A DNA stretch of 64,000 nt, taken from NCBI RefSeq assembly GCF_034092415.1, contig NZ_CP139304.1, positions 620,001 to 684,000 of the forward strand. Direction: 5' to 3'. Under the pieces are notes generated by a model that did not search any database, was not told the DNA's origin, and saw only the letters and a list, made by a program, of their open reading frames with translations. Shown piece after piece: positions 37,103 to 48,234 of this stretch. The stretch is from Prochlorococcus sp. MIT 1341 (GTDB taxonomy: Bacteria > Cyanobacteriota > Cyanobacteriia > PCC-6307 > Cyanobiaceae). Position numbers and translations under genes: made by a program. Each line of letters starts with the position of its first letter. Positions within the stretch are counted from its first letter, which is position 1.

Positions 37103-37921
37103 ATGCGTCCTGGAGAATTAATTGATTTCAAGAAAAAAGGAAGGGCAATTACTGTCCTTACCGCATGGGACAGTATCTCCTCGTCAATCGTTGAAGCATC
37201 TGGAGCAGACGTAGTCCTAGTAGGTGACTCGCTAGCAATGACAGTATTAGGTCATGCAACTACTTTGCCAGTCACATTAGAAGAGATGCTCCACCATGTA
37301 AAAGCAGTTGGAAGAGGTTTCAATAGTCCTCTAAAAAACCAACCCTTAGTGATATGTGACTTGCCTTTTTTAAGTTATCAGTGTGGACAAGATGAAGCAG
37401 TGGCAGCAGCGGGAAAACTTCTTAAGCACTCGTGTGCAGCAGCAGTAAAAGTAGAAGGGGCAGAACCAGAAGTTCTGATAGTTATTGAACGTCTAGTGAG
37501 AATGGGAATTCCCGTAATGGGCCATCTCGGCCTCACTCCCCAATCAGTTCACAAAACTGGCTACCAGCAACAAGCTATTGACCCCAGTAGTCAAGAAAGA
37601 TTAGTCAAACAAGCAAACCAACTCCAAGATTCGGGATGCTTCTCTCTAGTCATCGAACATGTTCCAGGAGCACTCGCAAGTCGAATAAGAGCTCTACTAA
37701 AAATTCCTGTGATTGGTATTGGTGCTGGAGAAGACTGTGATGGCCAAATTCGTGTAACAGCTGACTTGCTAGGACTCACTTCTACTCAACCTCCTTTTAG
37801 TCCAAGCTTGGTTCCAGGACGTCAGATTTTTATTGATTCCCTTCAAGCCTGGGTTCAACAACAGCATCAACAGGCAGAGAATCCCACCACAACAGAATCT
37901 CAACCAAGATCTGATTACTAA
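37103..37921 (+). CDS. panB: 3-methyl-2-oxobutanoate hydroxymethyltransferase
   Basis: The 272-aa TIM-barrel enzyme has [47 protein letters not shown] and [10 protein letters not shown], matching PanB; it makes ketopantoate for pantothenate/CoA. The Gln-rich C-terminal tail (AWVQQQHQQ and on) is not part of the family core and overlaps hemW on the other strand by 92 bp. Confidence 0.96.
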   Translation: MRPGELIDFKKKGRAITVLTAWDSISSSIVEASGADVVLVGDSLAMTVLGHATTLPVTLEEMLHHVKAVGRGFNSPLKNQPLVICDLPFLSYQCGQDEAVAAAGKLLKHSCAAAVKVEGAEPEVLIVIERLVRMGIPVMGHLGLTPQSVHKTGYQQQAIDPSSQERLVKQANQLQDSGCFSLVIEHVPGALASRIRALLKIPVIGIGAGEDCDGQIRVTADLLGLTSTQPPFSPSLVPGRQIFIDSLQAWVQQQHQQAENPTTTESQPRSDY

Positions 37922-39107
37922 TTGCCATCCCATCCGGTTCAGAAAGTTTGATTCGATTACCGATTTTCAGAAGCCAACCTTTTTCAAAAGCAGTTTTTAG
38001 TTTCGAATAAAACGTAGATAGATTTTTCTTTCGCTGGGCTTTATCCCAACCCCAATTTTTAAAGGCTTGCTCAATGTCAACTCCTTCGCGACATCTCAAG
38101 CCCACCAATAACTTCTCATCGAGTGGAAATGTAGTGGCATTCAAGCTCAACAAAGATGAATCAACACCCTGCTTTTCTTGGTTAATAAGCCAATCTTTAT
38201 ATAGGGCTCTTGTCCTGGGGCGAGCAAATCTTCTCCCCCAAGGAGAGCTAGTCGCCCCCTGACCAAAAGCCCACCAACCTCCACCATGCCAATAGACACG
38301 GTTATGCCTAGAGGCATGTCCTGGCTTGGCATAATTAGAAACCTCATAACGAGAGATCCCAGCCTCACGAAGCATGACACTGGTCAGTTCCATGCTGTCA
38401 GCAGCTAAATCATGATCAAGTAATTCCAACTCTCCTCTACGGCTCCTCTTTTCAAAAACAGTACCTGGCTCTATTGATAGATCGTAAATAGATAGATGAG
38501 GTGCTTCAGTCTCTATTGCTTGGGAAAGTTCTTTCTTCCATCCCTCAAGATCCTGCCAAGGAAGATTTTGAATCAAATCAATACTCCAACTCTCCAGAAT
38601 TCCCTTTCCTTGAAAACTATTTAGCCATTTACAAGCGTTTATAGCATCAAGTCGCTTATGCCTCCTGCCAAGTCTTTCCAAAAAATCATTATTAAAACTT
38701 TGGCAACCAAGACTCACTCGACTTATTCCAGCCTCTAAGAAATTTCTCAACAGATCTTCATCAAAGCTGGCAGGGTCCATTTCCAAAGTAATCTCTGCCC
38801 CCATCTGAATTCCAAAATGCTCTTGCAAATGCTCCAAAAGAGAACTCACCTGTTCAGGAGTCAAGATTGAAGGTGTTCCACCTCCGATATAAACCGTTGA
38901 TAAAGGTGGCCCTAATGGGCAAATGGATATCTCTTTATGCAAAAGTATCAAATAATCCTTAATGGACGAACTACCTGGTCCCACACCTCCTCCAGCACGG
39001 TCACCAAGCGGTACAACTGAAAAATCACAATAGAAACACCTCCTATGACAAAAAGGTATGTGAAGATATGCACTACGAGGGGCCCTAACAGCGCTGGCAT
39101 TATTCAT
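37830..39107 (-). CDS. hemW: Radical SAM heme chaperone HemW
   Basis: The 425-aa protein has the cluster motif [14 protein letters not shown] (C20, C24, C27), [17 protein letters not shown] and the HNxxYW motif (RHNRVYW) that marks HemW rather than HemN. It lacks the fourth cysteine of HemN. It probably loads heme on proteins; older annotation calls it coproporphyrinogen oxidase. Its 3' end overlaps panB by 92 bp in convergent orientation. Confidence 0.92.
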   Translation of the reverse strand: MNNASAVRAPRSAYLHIPFCHRRCFYCDFSVVPLGDRAGGGVGPGSSSIKDYLILLHKEISICPLGPPLSTVYIGGGTPSILTPEQVSSLLEHLQEHFGIQMGAEITLEMDPASFDEDLLRNFLEAGISRVSLGCQSFNNDFLERLGRRHKRLDAINACKWLNSFQGKGILESWSIDLIQNLPWQDLEGWKKELSQAIETEAPHLSIYDLSIEPGTVFEKRSRRGELELLDHDLAADSMELTSVMLREAGISRYEVSNYAKPGHASRHNRVYWHGGGWWAFGQGATSSPWGRRFARPRTRALYKDWLINQEKQGVDSSLLSLNATTFPLDEKLLVGLRCREGVDIEQAFKNWGWDKAQRKKNLSTFYSKLKTAFEKGWLLKIGNRIKLSEPDGMAISNQILVEILLWWDSLPVDAVVEPRLEGNQ

Positions 39108-39206
39108 GTGTAAACAGACCTTCTTTGGACATCAACCCGCTCTAAAAGAGCCTGGGGCAAGCATCCTTGATAAATAAATCGAGAATCACCAAATATTGAT
39201 CTAATC

Positions 39207-40280
39207 GTGAATCCACTAATCCTAGTTCTATTTTTAATCTCGGGGGCTTTAACTAGCTGGCTAGGAGTTGGTCTTGTATCAGAAAATATATGGAAACAAA
39301 TAGAACAATTTGAAAACCCCAGATACATCCTGGCAGGACTTGGCGGCTTTCTCGGCCTGCTTACAGGGTTGTTGTTCCAACAACTTCGCACAAGGTTTAT
39401 GCGGAAGATCCGCACAATGCCGACAGACCTCCTTGTTAGCAGATCTATAGGGCTAATTCTTGGCCTTTTAGTTGCGAACCTTATCCTCGCCCCGATACTT
39501 CTACTACCTCTTCCCTGGGAGGTTGTTTTACTAAAACCATTAGCAGCAGTTTTCAGCAACATCTTCTTCGGAGTACTGGGCTATAACCTGGCTGACATAC
39601 ATGGAAGAACTCTTCTCAGACTATTCAACCCAAATAGCACTGAAGCACTATTAGTCGCGGAAGGAATCCTCACCCCAGCAAGTGCAAAAATTCTAGACAC
39701 TAGTGTAATTATTGATGGAAGGATTAAAGGTCTAATATCCTTTGGAATGGTTGAAGGGAAAATAATTGTAGCTCAGACTGTTCTTGATGAATTACAGCAA
39801 CTTGCAGATTCTAGTAATAATGAAAAGAGAGGAAAAGGAAGAAGAGGGCTACGATTACTAACAGAATTAAGAGAAGCCTATGATCGTCGCATAGTCATTA
39901 ATAGTACAAAATATGAAGGGGAAGGTACTGACGAGCGACTTCTAAAATTAACAGCAGATACAGGGGGAATTCTAATTACAGCTGACTACAATCTAGCGCA
40001 AGTTGCTCAGGTTAAAAAATTAAAAGTCTTAAATTTAAGTGAGCTTGTAATAGCTCTGCAACCAGAAGTTCAACCAGGTGAACACCTAAAACTAAAGGTT
40101 GTCCGTGAAGGCAAAGAAAACAATCAAGGAATTGGCTATCTCGATGATGGAACAATGGTTGTCATCGAAAAAGCAAGTCATGCGATCGGCCAAAGATTAG
40201 AAGTTGTTATCACTGGTGCATTGCAGTCACCAACTGGACGAATAGTGTTCGGGCGACTTGGGAAAGAGCCTCAAGCGTAA
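39207..40280 (+). CDS. PIN/TRAM-domain membrane protein (YacL-like)
   Basis: The 357-aa protein has about four N-terminal membrane helices (residues 1-125), then a PIN-like nuclease domain starting ILDTSVIIDGRIKGL, with DERLLKLTADTGGILITADYNLAQVA giving the other acidic residues. A C-terminal TRAM domain (LKVVREGKENNQGIGYLDDGTMVV) follows. It is the YacL-type family of putative membrane-bound RNases. The start is GTG 39207. It stands alone between hemW and clpR. Confidence 0.88.
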   Translation: MNPLILVLFLISGALTSWLGVGLVSENIWKQIEQFENPRYILAGLGGFLGLLTGLLFQQLRTRFMRKIRTMPTDLLVSRSIGLILGLLVANLILAPILLLPLPWEVVLLKPLAAVFSNIFFGVLGYNLADIHGRTLLRLFNPNSTEALLVAEGILTPASAKILDTSVIIDGRIKGLISFGMVEGKIIVAQTVLDELQQLADSSNNEKRGKGRRGLRLLTELREAYDRRIVINSTKYEGEGTDERLLKLTADTGGILITADYNLAQVAQVKKLKVLNLSELVIALQPEVQPGEHLKLKVVREGKENNQGIGYLDDGTMVVIEKASHAIGQRLEVVITGALQSPTGRIVFGRLGKEPQA

Positions 40281-40337
40281 AAATCTAACCAAAGGAATCA
40301 ACAAAGACCTCCCCACTCCAGCTAGGCTCCTTAGTCC

Positions 40338-41027
40338 ATGCAATGTTTTGTCGATATGACGGTGTCCGCTCCCTATTACGGCGATTCAGCCGTAATGCGC
40401 ACACCCCCCCCGGATCTACCCTCACTATTGTTGAAGGAGAGAATCGTTTATTTGGGGCTGCCTTTATTCTCTGACGATGATGCCAAGCGCCAACTTGGCA
40501 TGGATGTAACTGAGCTGATCATTGCTCAGTTGCTTTTTTTGGAATTTGACAATCCTGAAAAGCCTATCTATTTCTACATCAATTCAACTGGCACAAGCTG
40601 GTATACAGGGGATGCCATTGGTTTTGAGACAGAAGCTTTTGCCATTTGTGACACTCTTAGTTACATAAAACCTCCTGTTCACACAATTTGTATTGGGCAA
40701 GCAATGGGCTCTGCGGCTGTAATTCTTTCGGCTGGTGCCAAAGGGCAACGAGCCGCTCTTCCACATGCCTCAATCGTTCTTCATCAACCTCGCAGTGGTG
40801 CACAAGGACAAGCGACTGATATTCAAATACGTGCAAAAGAAGTTCTACACAACAAAAAAACGATGCTAGAAATTCTTGCAAAAAACACCGATAGAACAGT
40901 CGAACAACTCACAGCGGACTCTGATCGGATGAGTTACCTTACGCCTAATGAAGCAGTCGAATTTGGGCTCATAGATCGCGTTTTAACTAGCCGAAAAGAC
41001 TTGCCAGTAACAGCTCCTTTGGCCTAA
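40338..41027 (+). CDS. clpR: ClpR, inactive ClpP-like subunit
   Basis: The 229-aa protein is a ClpP paralogue (IYFYINSTGTSWYTGD, ICIGQAMGSAAVILSAG, LPHASIVLHQPRSGA). The catalytic serine position of GxxxS is a glycine (G124; the Ser is shifted by one), while His and Asp equivalents remain, so it is a ClpR-type non-catalytic subunit. It forms a mixed ring with ClpP3 in cyanobacteria. An alternative start is ATG 40356 (MTVSAPYYGD). clpP3 follows 73 bp downstream. Confidence 0.93.
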   Translation: MQCFVDMTVSAPYYGDSAVMRTPPPDLPSLLLKERIVYLGLPLFSDDDAKRQLGMDVTELIIAQLLFLEFDNPEKPIYFYINSTGTSWYTGDAIGFETEAFAICDTLSYIKPPVHTICIGQAMGSAAVILSAGAKGQRAALPHASIVLHQPRSGAQGQATDIQIRAKEVLHNKKTMLEILAKNTDRTVEQLTADSDRMSYLTPNEAVEFGLIDRVLTSRKDLPVTAPLA

Positions 41028-41100
41028 CCAATTGGATCTCATGTTTTATCAAATCTCTAGCCCCAAAAGTCCCTAACATCCCTTTATATTCCCCTTCATC

Positions 41101-41703
41101 ATGCCGATCGGTACTCCCAGCGTCCCATACCGCCTACCTGGCAGTCAGATGGAACGTTGGGTTGATATATACACAAGACTTGGAGCCGAAAGAATCCTTT
41201 TCCTAGGTCAAGAAGTTAATGATGGTGTTGCCAATAGCCTGGTTGCTCAAATGCTTTATCTGGACTCAGAGGACAGCAGCAAACCAATTTATTTATATAT
41301 CAACTCCCCTGGTGGTTCTGTAAGTGCAGGACTGGCCATCTACGACACAATGCAATATGTCAAAAGTGATGTAGTAACAATTTGCGTAGGTCTTGCTGCT
41401 TCGATGGGGGCATTCTTATTAGCAGCAGGGACAAAAGGGAAGCGTGTTGCATTGCCTCATAGTCGCATCATGATTCATCAGCCTCTTGGTGGAACAAGCC
41501 AAAGACAAGCAAGTGATATCGAAATAGAAGCAAGAGAAATCCTAAGGATAAAAGCAATGCTTAATGAGGCATTAGCCAACTTAACCGGACAGAGCTTTGA
41601 GAAAATAGAAAAAGATACTGATCGAGACTACTTCCTAAGTGCAGAAGAAGCTAAAAATTATGGACTAATTGACCGAGTCATTTCCCACCCAAATGAAGCT
41701 TAA
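41101..41703 (+). CDS. clpP3: ATP-dependent Clp protease proteolytic subunit ClpP3
   Basis: The 200-aa serine protease has [13 protein letters not shown] (Ser101), [11 protein letters not shown] (His126) and [20 protein letters not shown] (Asp). With ClpR it forms the ClpP3/R core partnered by ClpC in cyanobacteria. It is 73 bp after clpR on the same strand and a terminator follows at 41728. The N-terminal [14 protein letters not shown] is the usual beginning. Confidence 0.95.
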   Translation: MPIGTPSVPYRLPGSQMERWVDIYTRLGAERILFLGQEVNDGVANSLVAQMLYLDSEDSSKPIYLYINSPGGSVSAGLAIYDTMQYVKSDVVTICVGLAASMGAFLLAAGTKGKRVALPHSRIMIHQPLGGTSQRQASDIEIEAREILRIKAMLNEALANLTGQSFEKIEKDTDRDYFLSAEEAKNYGLIDRVISHPNEA

Positions 41704-41727
41704 AAATAAGCTATACCTTCTGATTTT

Positions 41728-41755
41728 GAGCATTAAAAACCCTTAGTGCTCTTTT
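41728..41755 (+). terminator. Intrinsic terminator after clpP3
   Basis: GAGCATTAA (41728-41736) pairs with TTAGTGCTC (41743-41751) as nine base pairs including one T-G wobble, with loop AAACCC, followed by TTTT. It ends the clpR-clpP3 unit 24 bp past the stop. Confidence 0.6.
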
Positions 41756-41852
41756 GGGAAAAATCAAATTTATTTGGTTTAAAAGAAAAAATCCACCTTG
41801 ATATGTGCCTGCTTGCGTAAGCTCATTCCTTATATACCTCTTTAATTCATAG

Positions 41853-43861
<2,009 letters not shown>

Positions 43862-43868
43862 TAAACTC

Positions 43869-44516
43869 TCAATAAGCACCTCTATCCATTGGCAATAAAA
43901 GAACACCAAAGGTTCTAACGATTATAACTAAATCCATTAAGAAAGAGCGATTCTTTGCATATTCTAGATCTAGTTTAACTCTCTGTGTATAACTTAAATT
44001 ATTACGCCCACTAACCTGCCATAAGCCTGTTAGCCCTGGTCTAACTGAGGCTACAATATCCATAACCTCATCATATCTTTCCAACTCTTCAGTTACAATT
44101 GGCCTTGGCCCAACAACACTCATTTCACCTCTAAGTACATTTATAAATTGCGGGAGTTCATCAAGACTTGATCTCCTTAGAAATCTCCCAATAGGTGTAA
44201 TGCGTGGGTCATCACGAAGTTTAAAGTCACGCTCAAATTCCTTTTTCAAAGATGGTGATTTCTCTAAAACATTTAACAATGCTTTATCTGCATCAGCTCT
44301 CATTGTACGAAATTTAATACATCCAAAACTTCTATAGTTTCGTCCTACTCGGGGTTGAATATAGAAAACGGGCCCAGGTGAACTAATCCTAACGAATAAA
44401 GCTATTAACAAAAAAAGAGGGGATCCGAAAGTTAGCACTAAAGTTGAGAAAGCAATATCACCAGATCTTTTAATAGACCTGCTAAGAAAGACTTTTTTTC
44501 CCTTAATTAAAATCAA
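43869..44516 (-). CDS. Initiating sugar (phosphoglycosyl) transferase
   Basis: The 215-aa protein is the catalytic part of a WcaJ/WbaP-like transferase: one N-terminal re-entrant/membrane helix (IAFSTLVLTFGSPLFLLIALFV), then GPVFYIQPRVG, FGCIKFRTM, DPRITPIGRFLRRSSLDELPQ, GEMSVVGPRPI and RPGLTGLWQVSGRNNLSY. It links a first sugar phosphate to undecaprenyl phosphate, starting a surface glycan. The long N-terminal multi-helix region of WcaJ is missing. The start is a TTG; the first gene of the glycan island. Confidence 0.93.
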   Translation of the reverse strand: MILIKGKKVFLSRSIKRSGDIAFSTLVLTFGSPLFLLIALFVRISSPGPVFYIQPRVGRNYRSFGCIKFRTMRADADKALLNVLEKSPSLKKEFERDFKLRDDPRITPIGRFLRRSSLDELPQFINVLRGEMSVVGPRPIVTEELERYDEVMDIVASVRPGLTGLWQVSGRNNLSYTQRVKLDLEYAKNRSFLMDLVIIVRTFGVLLLPMDRGAY

Positions 44517-44617
44517 AATACTTTAAGATAGCAGTCTAAGAGCCTCAGGTGCTAGACATAAGAACTTCATGTGAAGAACCTCTTGGAAAAAACTAACATA
44601 AATCCTCAAAGGAACTT

Positions 44618-45886
44618 TTAACCTCTCTCTGTAAAGTTAGTTTCTGATTCTGACTTGCAAGGAAAATCAAATTTCCTAGCCGGGCCAGCCGACGCAAAGG
44701 AACAAGCTGTCTGATGCTCTGACCATAACTCTAGCAAGATTTTTTCAAGTCTAGATCTAAAAGCTTCAGGCCTAAAATTTTCTGCCCAAATTCTCAAAGA
44801 TTCAGCAGAAAACCTTTTCCAAAGACATTCTTCTTCAAACCAACTAACTGCATCACATATTGATTGCACACTTTGTTCTGGGAAAAGAACTCCTGTCGGA
44901 GCATCCAAAGTACTTGTTGCGCATCGAATGGTGTCAAGCAGCCCGCCTCGTCCAAATCCAATAACAGGAGCCCCAGAAGCCATCGCCTCTACAGGTGCAA
45001 TGCCAAAATCTTCAAGTCCTGCATAAACAAATGCCCGACATGTTGACATCAAGGATTGAACTTGAGAATCATCTTGCTTGCCAAGAATCTTGATAGTAGG
45101 TCCGGCTATTTTCTCTAAGAATCGTCTTTCAGGACCATCTCCTACAACATTCAAAGGGAGTTGCAACTGATTGAAAGCCCTAATAACTAAATCAACACGC
45201 TTGTAGGGGACAAGTCTGCATAAGCAAAGATAGTGATCACTCCTATCTCTATCCCAAAAGAATCTCTCAACTTCTACCGGAGGGTGAAGAACTTTAGATT
45301 CTCTTCCCCAAAACTTGGCTATACGCCGAGCAGTGAAACGTGAATTCGAAAGAAGATAGTCAACACGTGTGGCACTAAGTTGATCCCATTTTCTGAGATC
45401 ATGAAGTAAAAGACGAATAATCGGCTCCAGTCCATTACGTGACAAGGCAGATCGCTTTAGATATAAATTCATTTGGTCCCAGGCGTACCGCACTGGAGTG
45501 TGGACATAACTTATGTGCATTTGATCTGGTGAAGTTAGAACTCCTTTAGCAACAAGATGGCTACTACTAATAACAAGCGAATAATCAGAAAGGTCTAACT
45601 GTTCAATAGCATATGGAAGAAGCGGTAAATATTGTTGAACGTGCGATCTTCCAAAAGGGAGGCGTTGTATAAAGGTTGTTTTAACTTTACGTCCAGTCAG
45701 CCATGATCTTCTAGAAATACTTAAGTCATCAATCAAAGAAAAAAGCTGTGGCTGCCTTTCCAGTGAAGAAAGCAATAGGTCAATCTGTTCCACTACTGAC
45801 TCCGCACCTCCTACAGATCTATCTGAAAACCACTCATGCACTAATGCTATTCTTGATGGGAGATTGGTGAGATCTTGTGCAGTCAT
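44618..45886 (-). CDS. Glycosyltransferase family 4 protein
   Basis: A 422-aa GT-B enzyme with an N-terminal IALVHEWFSDRSVGGAESV, a middle HTPVRYAWD, and in the C-terminal domain RLVPYKRVDLVIRAFNQL, FVYAGLEDFGIAPVEAMASGAPVIGFGRGG. These are GT4 nucleotide-sugar binding motifs with the EDFGIxPxEAxAxG signature. It likely adds a sugar (mannose-like enzymes share this form) to the lipid-linked chain begun by the sugar transferase 101 bp downstream. Confidence 0.9.
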   Translation of the reverse strand: MTAQDLTNLPSRIALVHEWFSDRSVGGAESVVEQIDLLLSSLERQPQLFSLIDDLSISRRSWLTGRKVKTTFIQRLPFGRSHVQQYLPLLPYAIEQLDLSDYSLVISSSHLVAKGVLTSPDQMHISYVHTPVRYAWDQMNLYLKRSALSRNGLEPIIRLLLHDLRKWDQLSATRVDYLLSNSRFTARRIAKFWGRESKVLHPPVEVERFFWDRDRSDHYLCLCRLVPYKRVDLVIRAFNQLQLPLNVVGDGPERRFLEKIAGPTIKILGKQDDSQVQSLMSTCRAFVYAGLEDFGIAPVEAMASGAPVIGFGRGGLLDTIRCATSTLDAPTGVLFPEQSVQSICDAVSWFEEECLWKRFSAESLRIWAENFRPEAFRSRLEKILLELWSEHQTACSFASAGPARKFDFPCKSESETNFTERG

Positions 45887-46127
45887 CTAGATATTTTTTT
45901 GAAGAGTAGAGCTCGAGAGATTAATTGAGTCCTGAGGTTCTATTTATTCTATATATATCACACCCTATCTCCTTAATCAAATCGGAAAGATTTTAGAAGT
46001 GAAGCAGCACATAAGGAAATAGGAAAGGAAGGGTATATATAAAAAGTTTCGGATCATATAATAATATTTTTAGTTTTTCAAACAAAAATCTTTATAAACT
46101 AATAGAATAGTTTGCTATAAGATCAAA

Positions 46128-46208
46128 AGGTAAATATTAGACAAAAAAACCCTCTACAAGAGGGCATAGTGGTTACCTGAGAATGAATATAAAGGTAATT
46201 CTCTTTTT
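46128..46208 (+). ncRNA. Candidate ~80-nt small RNA or attenuator leader
   Basis: A TGnTATAAG extended -10 (46113-46121) would start RNA near 46128. The RNA would carry a six-bp GC-rich stem, CCCTCT-ACA-AGAGGG (46150-46164), then GAGAAT (46179-46184) pairing ATTCTC (46198-46203) and TTTTT (46204-46208), an intrinsic-terminator form. The gene for a glycosyltransferase starts 49 nt further on, so the same elements could form a leader attenuator. The -35 is poor. I match it to no known RNA family. Confidence 0.35.
46143..46164 (-). terminator. Terminator-like hairpin on the minus strand
   Basis: Read on the minus strand, CCCTCT-TGT-AGAGGG is followed by TTTTTTT (46143-46149). It is a good terminator shape, but no minus-strand gene lies immediately upstream of it, so it would stop antisense or leftover transcription, or it is simply the first hairpin of a plus-strand RNA. 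Confidence 0.45.
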
Positions 46209-46256
46209 ACGTTAAAATAATAAGGCTATTAAAATAAAAAGCATTAACTCGCTTCC

Positions 46257-47213
46257 ATGGAAAAAAGCAAAGATCTGGTTTCGATAGTATTACCCGTCTA
46301 CAACGGTTCGAGATATATAGAGCAAGCGATAAATTCACTATTAATCCAGTCGTACCAAAACCTAGAAATTATTGCTGTGGATGATGGATCGGATGATAAC
46401 TCCGTTGAGATAATAACAAACATTGCCAAAAATGATAGTAGAATTAAGCTAGTCAAGCGAGATCACGAGGGACTGATTGAAACATTAAAGTTTGGGATAG
46501 GAATTGCAAAAGGAAAATATATTGGAAGAATGGATGCAGATGATATAAGCCATAAAAGTCGGATCGAAAAACAAATTAACTTATTAAAGTCTAAAAAAGC
46601 CGACATATGTGGGTGTTCCTTTTATACTATTAATGAAACTTCATTCATAAAAAGACATTTCGATGTTCCTTATAGCCAGAAGGAATTCAAGATTAGACTT
46701 GCTACTTCAGTACCATTTTGCCATGGAAGTATCTTAACTAAAAGCAAGATTCTTCAGGAGTTCATATACGGGGAAGGGGGTGAATTAGCTGTAGAAGACT
46801 ATTCACTTTGGACAAAGATGGCGATGGAAGGGGTTAAATTTGCTAATTGCAAGGAACCTCTTTATTACTTAAGAGTTAACAGAAAATCCTTCACCTTCTC
46901 TAAGGGATCTTTAGTTCCCAAGGGGCGACTTAGTGTTGGACTTAACTATATCAGTCAAAATCAGGAAGAGTTATTAACCTTAGTAAAGCCTAAGAAAATA
47001 TTCAGAGGCATCAAAAAATTCAGCTGCTTTATTGCAGGTGATTATTTATATCTGTTAAAGGTATTAAGCAGATATCATAAAAATTCAAATAGGATCTGTA
47101 TAACTGGCATAAGATTATTGCTATCCATGAAATATATTATTTATTTAGTTAAAGCAACATTGAATATTCTAATGTATAAAGCCCTAAATCAAGAGATAAA
47201 TATTGATAAGTAG
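46257..47213 (+). CDS. Glycosyltransferase family 2 protein
   Basis: The 318-aa GT-A enzyme has VSIVLPVYNGSRYIEQAINSLLIQSY at the start, IIAVDDGSDDNS, and GRMDADDISH as the metal-binding DxD. The C-terminal third is hydrophobic and basic, suggesting peripheral membrane contact. It sits behind the candidate small RNA and converges on the epimerase gene with 57 bp between. The acceptor and donor are unknown. Confidence 0.92.
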   Translation: MEKSKDLVSIVLPVYNGSRYIEQAINSLLIQSYQNLEIIAVDDGSDDNSVEIITNIAKNDSRIKLVKRDHEGLIETLKFGIGIAKGKYIGRMDADDISHKSRIEKQINLLKSKKADICGCSFYTINETSFIKRHFDVPYSQKEFKIRLATSVPFCHGSILTKSKILQEFIYGEGGELAVEDYSLWTKMAMEGVKFANCKEPLYYLRVNRKSFTFSKGSLVPKGRLSVGLNYISQNQEELLTLVKPKKIFRGIKKFSCFIAGDYLYLLKVLSRYHKNSNRICITGIRLLLSMKYIIYLVKATLNILMYKALNQEINIDK

Positions 47214-47270
47214 TTAACAGCTTATAAAGGTCTCTTGGAATTCTTAAAGTTAAAAATTCCTAGTATAGTT

Positions 47271-48167
47271 CTATATCTGTTTAGCAATCCAATTCTCAAC
47301 TGTCATTTGAGGCTCCCAATGAAATGTTGACTTAAACTTTGTAATATCTGCCAAATTCTCAAAAGCCTCTCCTTCTCGGCTAGGAACATAAATAAAATCA
47401 TCGGAAATAGACTTGGCTATTTCGTTTATTGAAATATTATAACCGTTGCCAACATTATAGACCTGACCAAAATGGTTAGATGAAATTTCCTTGGTGGCTG
47501 CTATTAAATTGGCATTTGCCACATCACCAACATAAACAAAATCTCTTCTTTGATTACCATCTCCAACGATTGTGAGGGATTCCCCTGCTTCTTTTTGCCG
47601 AAGAAAAATACCGATTACGGGGCAATATTGACCTTTCCGAGGTGCTCTCTCTCCATAAACATTAAAGTATCTAAATATGATAGTTTGCAATCCATATAGG
47701 TTGGAGTACATTGAGCAAATTTTCTCAGCAGAGACCTTGGAAACAGAATATGGGTTTAAACAGTCTTCAGGCTGAGTCTCTACATTTGGAACAGGGTTAA
47801 GTCCATATGCCGATGAAGTCGAAGAAAAAATAACTCGTTTAACACCTGCTTCTCTTGAACATTGAAGCAAGTTTGCTGTTCCAAGAACATTAATATCTAA
47901 TGTATTCAAAGGATTTTTAATTGCTGGAACAATTCGAGATTCCGCCGCACAATGAAATACGTAATCAACACCCGGAAGCAGCCCGGAGAGCAAATTAGCG
48001 TCTCGGATATCACCTTTTATGTTTTGTGCTTTATCATTCCAGAAAAATATCTCATTATCTGCAAATTCATTATCCAGGCATATTACTGAGTGGCCTGCAT
48101 TTAAAAGCTTGTCCACAATATGCGAACCAATAAAACCTGCTCCACCAGTTACCAAGCTTTTAATCAT
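47271..48167 (-). CDS. NAD-dependent sugar epimerase/dehydratase (extended SDR)
   Basis: The 298-aa SDR has VTGGAGFIGSHIVDKLLNAG, FHCAAESRIV, the catalytic NPYSVSKVSAEK (YxxxK), FRYFNVYG and a GRR-like FVYVGDVANA. It looks like a UDP-sugar or heptose C4-epimerase type. It ends the operon GHMP kinase-SIS-HAD/NT-epimerase, 67 bp after the previous gene, so it may act on the nucleotide sugar that operon makes. Confidence 0.9.
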   Translation of the reverse strand: MIKSLVTGGAGFIGSHIVDKLLNAGHSVICLDNEFADNEIFFWNDKAQNIKGDIRDANLLSGLLPGVDYVFHCAAESRIVPAIKNPLNTLDINVLGTANLLQCSREAGVKRVIFSSTSSAYGLNPVPNVETQPEDCLNPYSVSKVSAEKICSMYSNLYGLQTIIFRYFNVYGERAPRKGQYCPVIGIFLRQKEAGESLTIVGDGNQRRDFVYVGDVANANLIAATKEISSNHFGQVYNVGNGYNISINEIAKSISDDFIYVPSREGEAFENLADITKFKSTFHWEPQMTVENWIAKQI

Positions 48168-48234
48168 GCCTTAAATGACCAGAAGTAATAACTTCACTAG
48201 AAATTATAGTAAAAAATTAAGTCTCTCTACAAGT

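Larger units (their letters stand above)
45887..46256. other. 370-bp intergenic region between divergent glycosyltransferase genes
   Basis: This AT-rich stretch holds no ORF I would support. It contains two terminator-like hairpins on opposite strands (46143-46164 and 46179-46208), an extended -10-like TGCTATAAG at 46113-46121, and the candidate small RNA described separately. The left part (45887-46110) shows only AT-rich sequence with possible promoter elements for the minus-strand gene. Confidence 0.7.

Noticed and set aside
47237-47260. GGAATT...AATTCC hairpin between the converging GT2 and epimerase genes as a bidirectional terminator
   Set aside because: Only six AT-rich pairs and no T-tract on either side; too weak to call.
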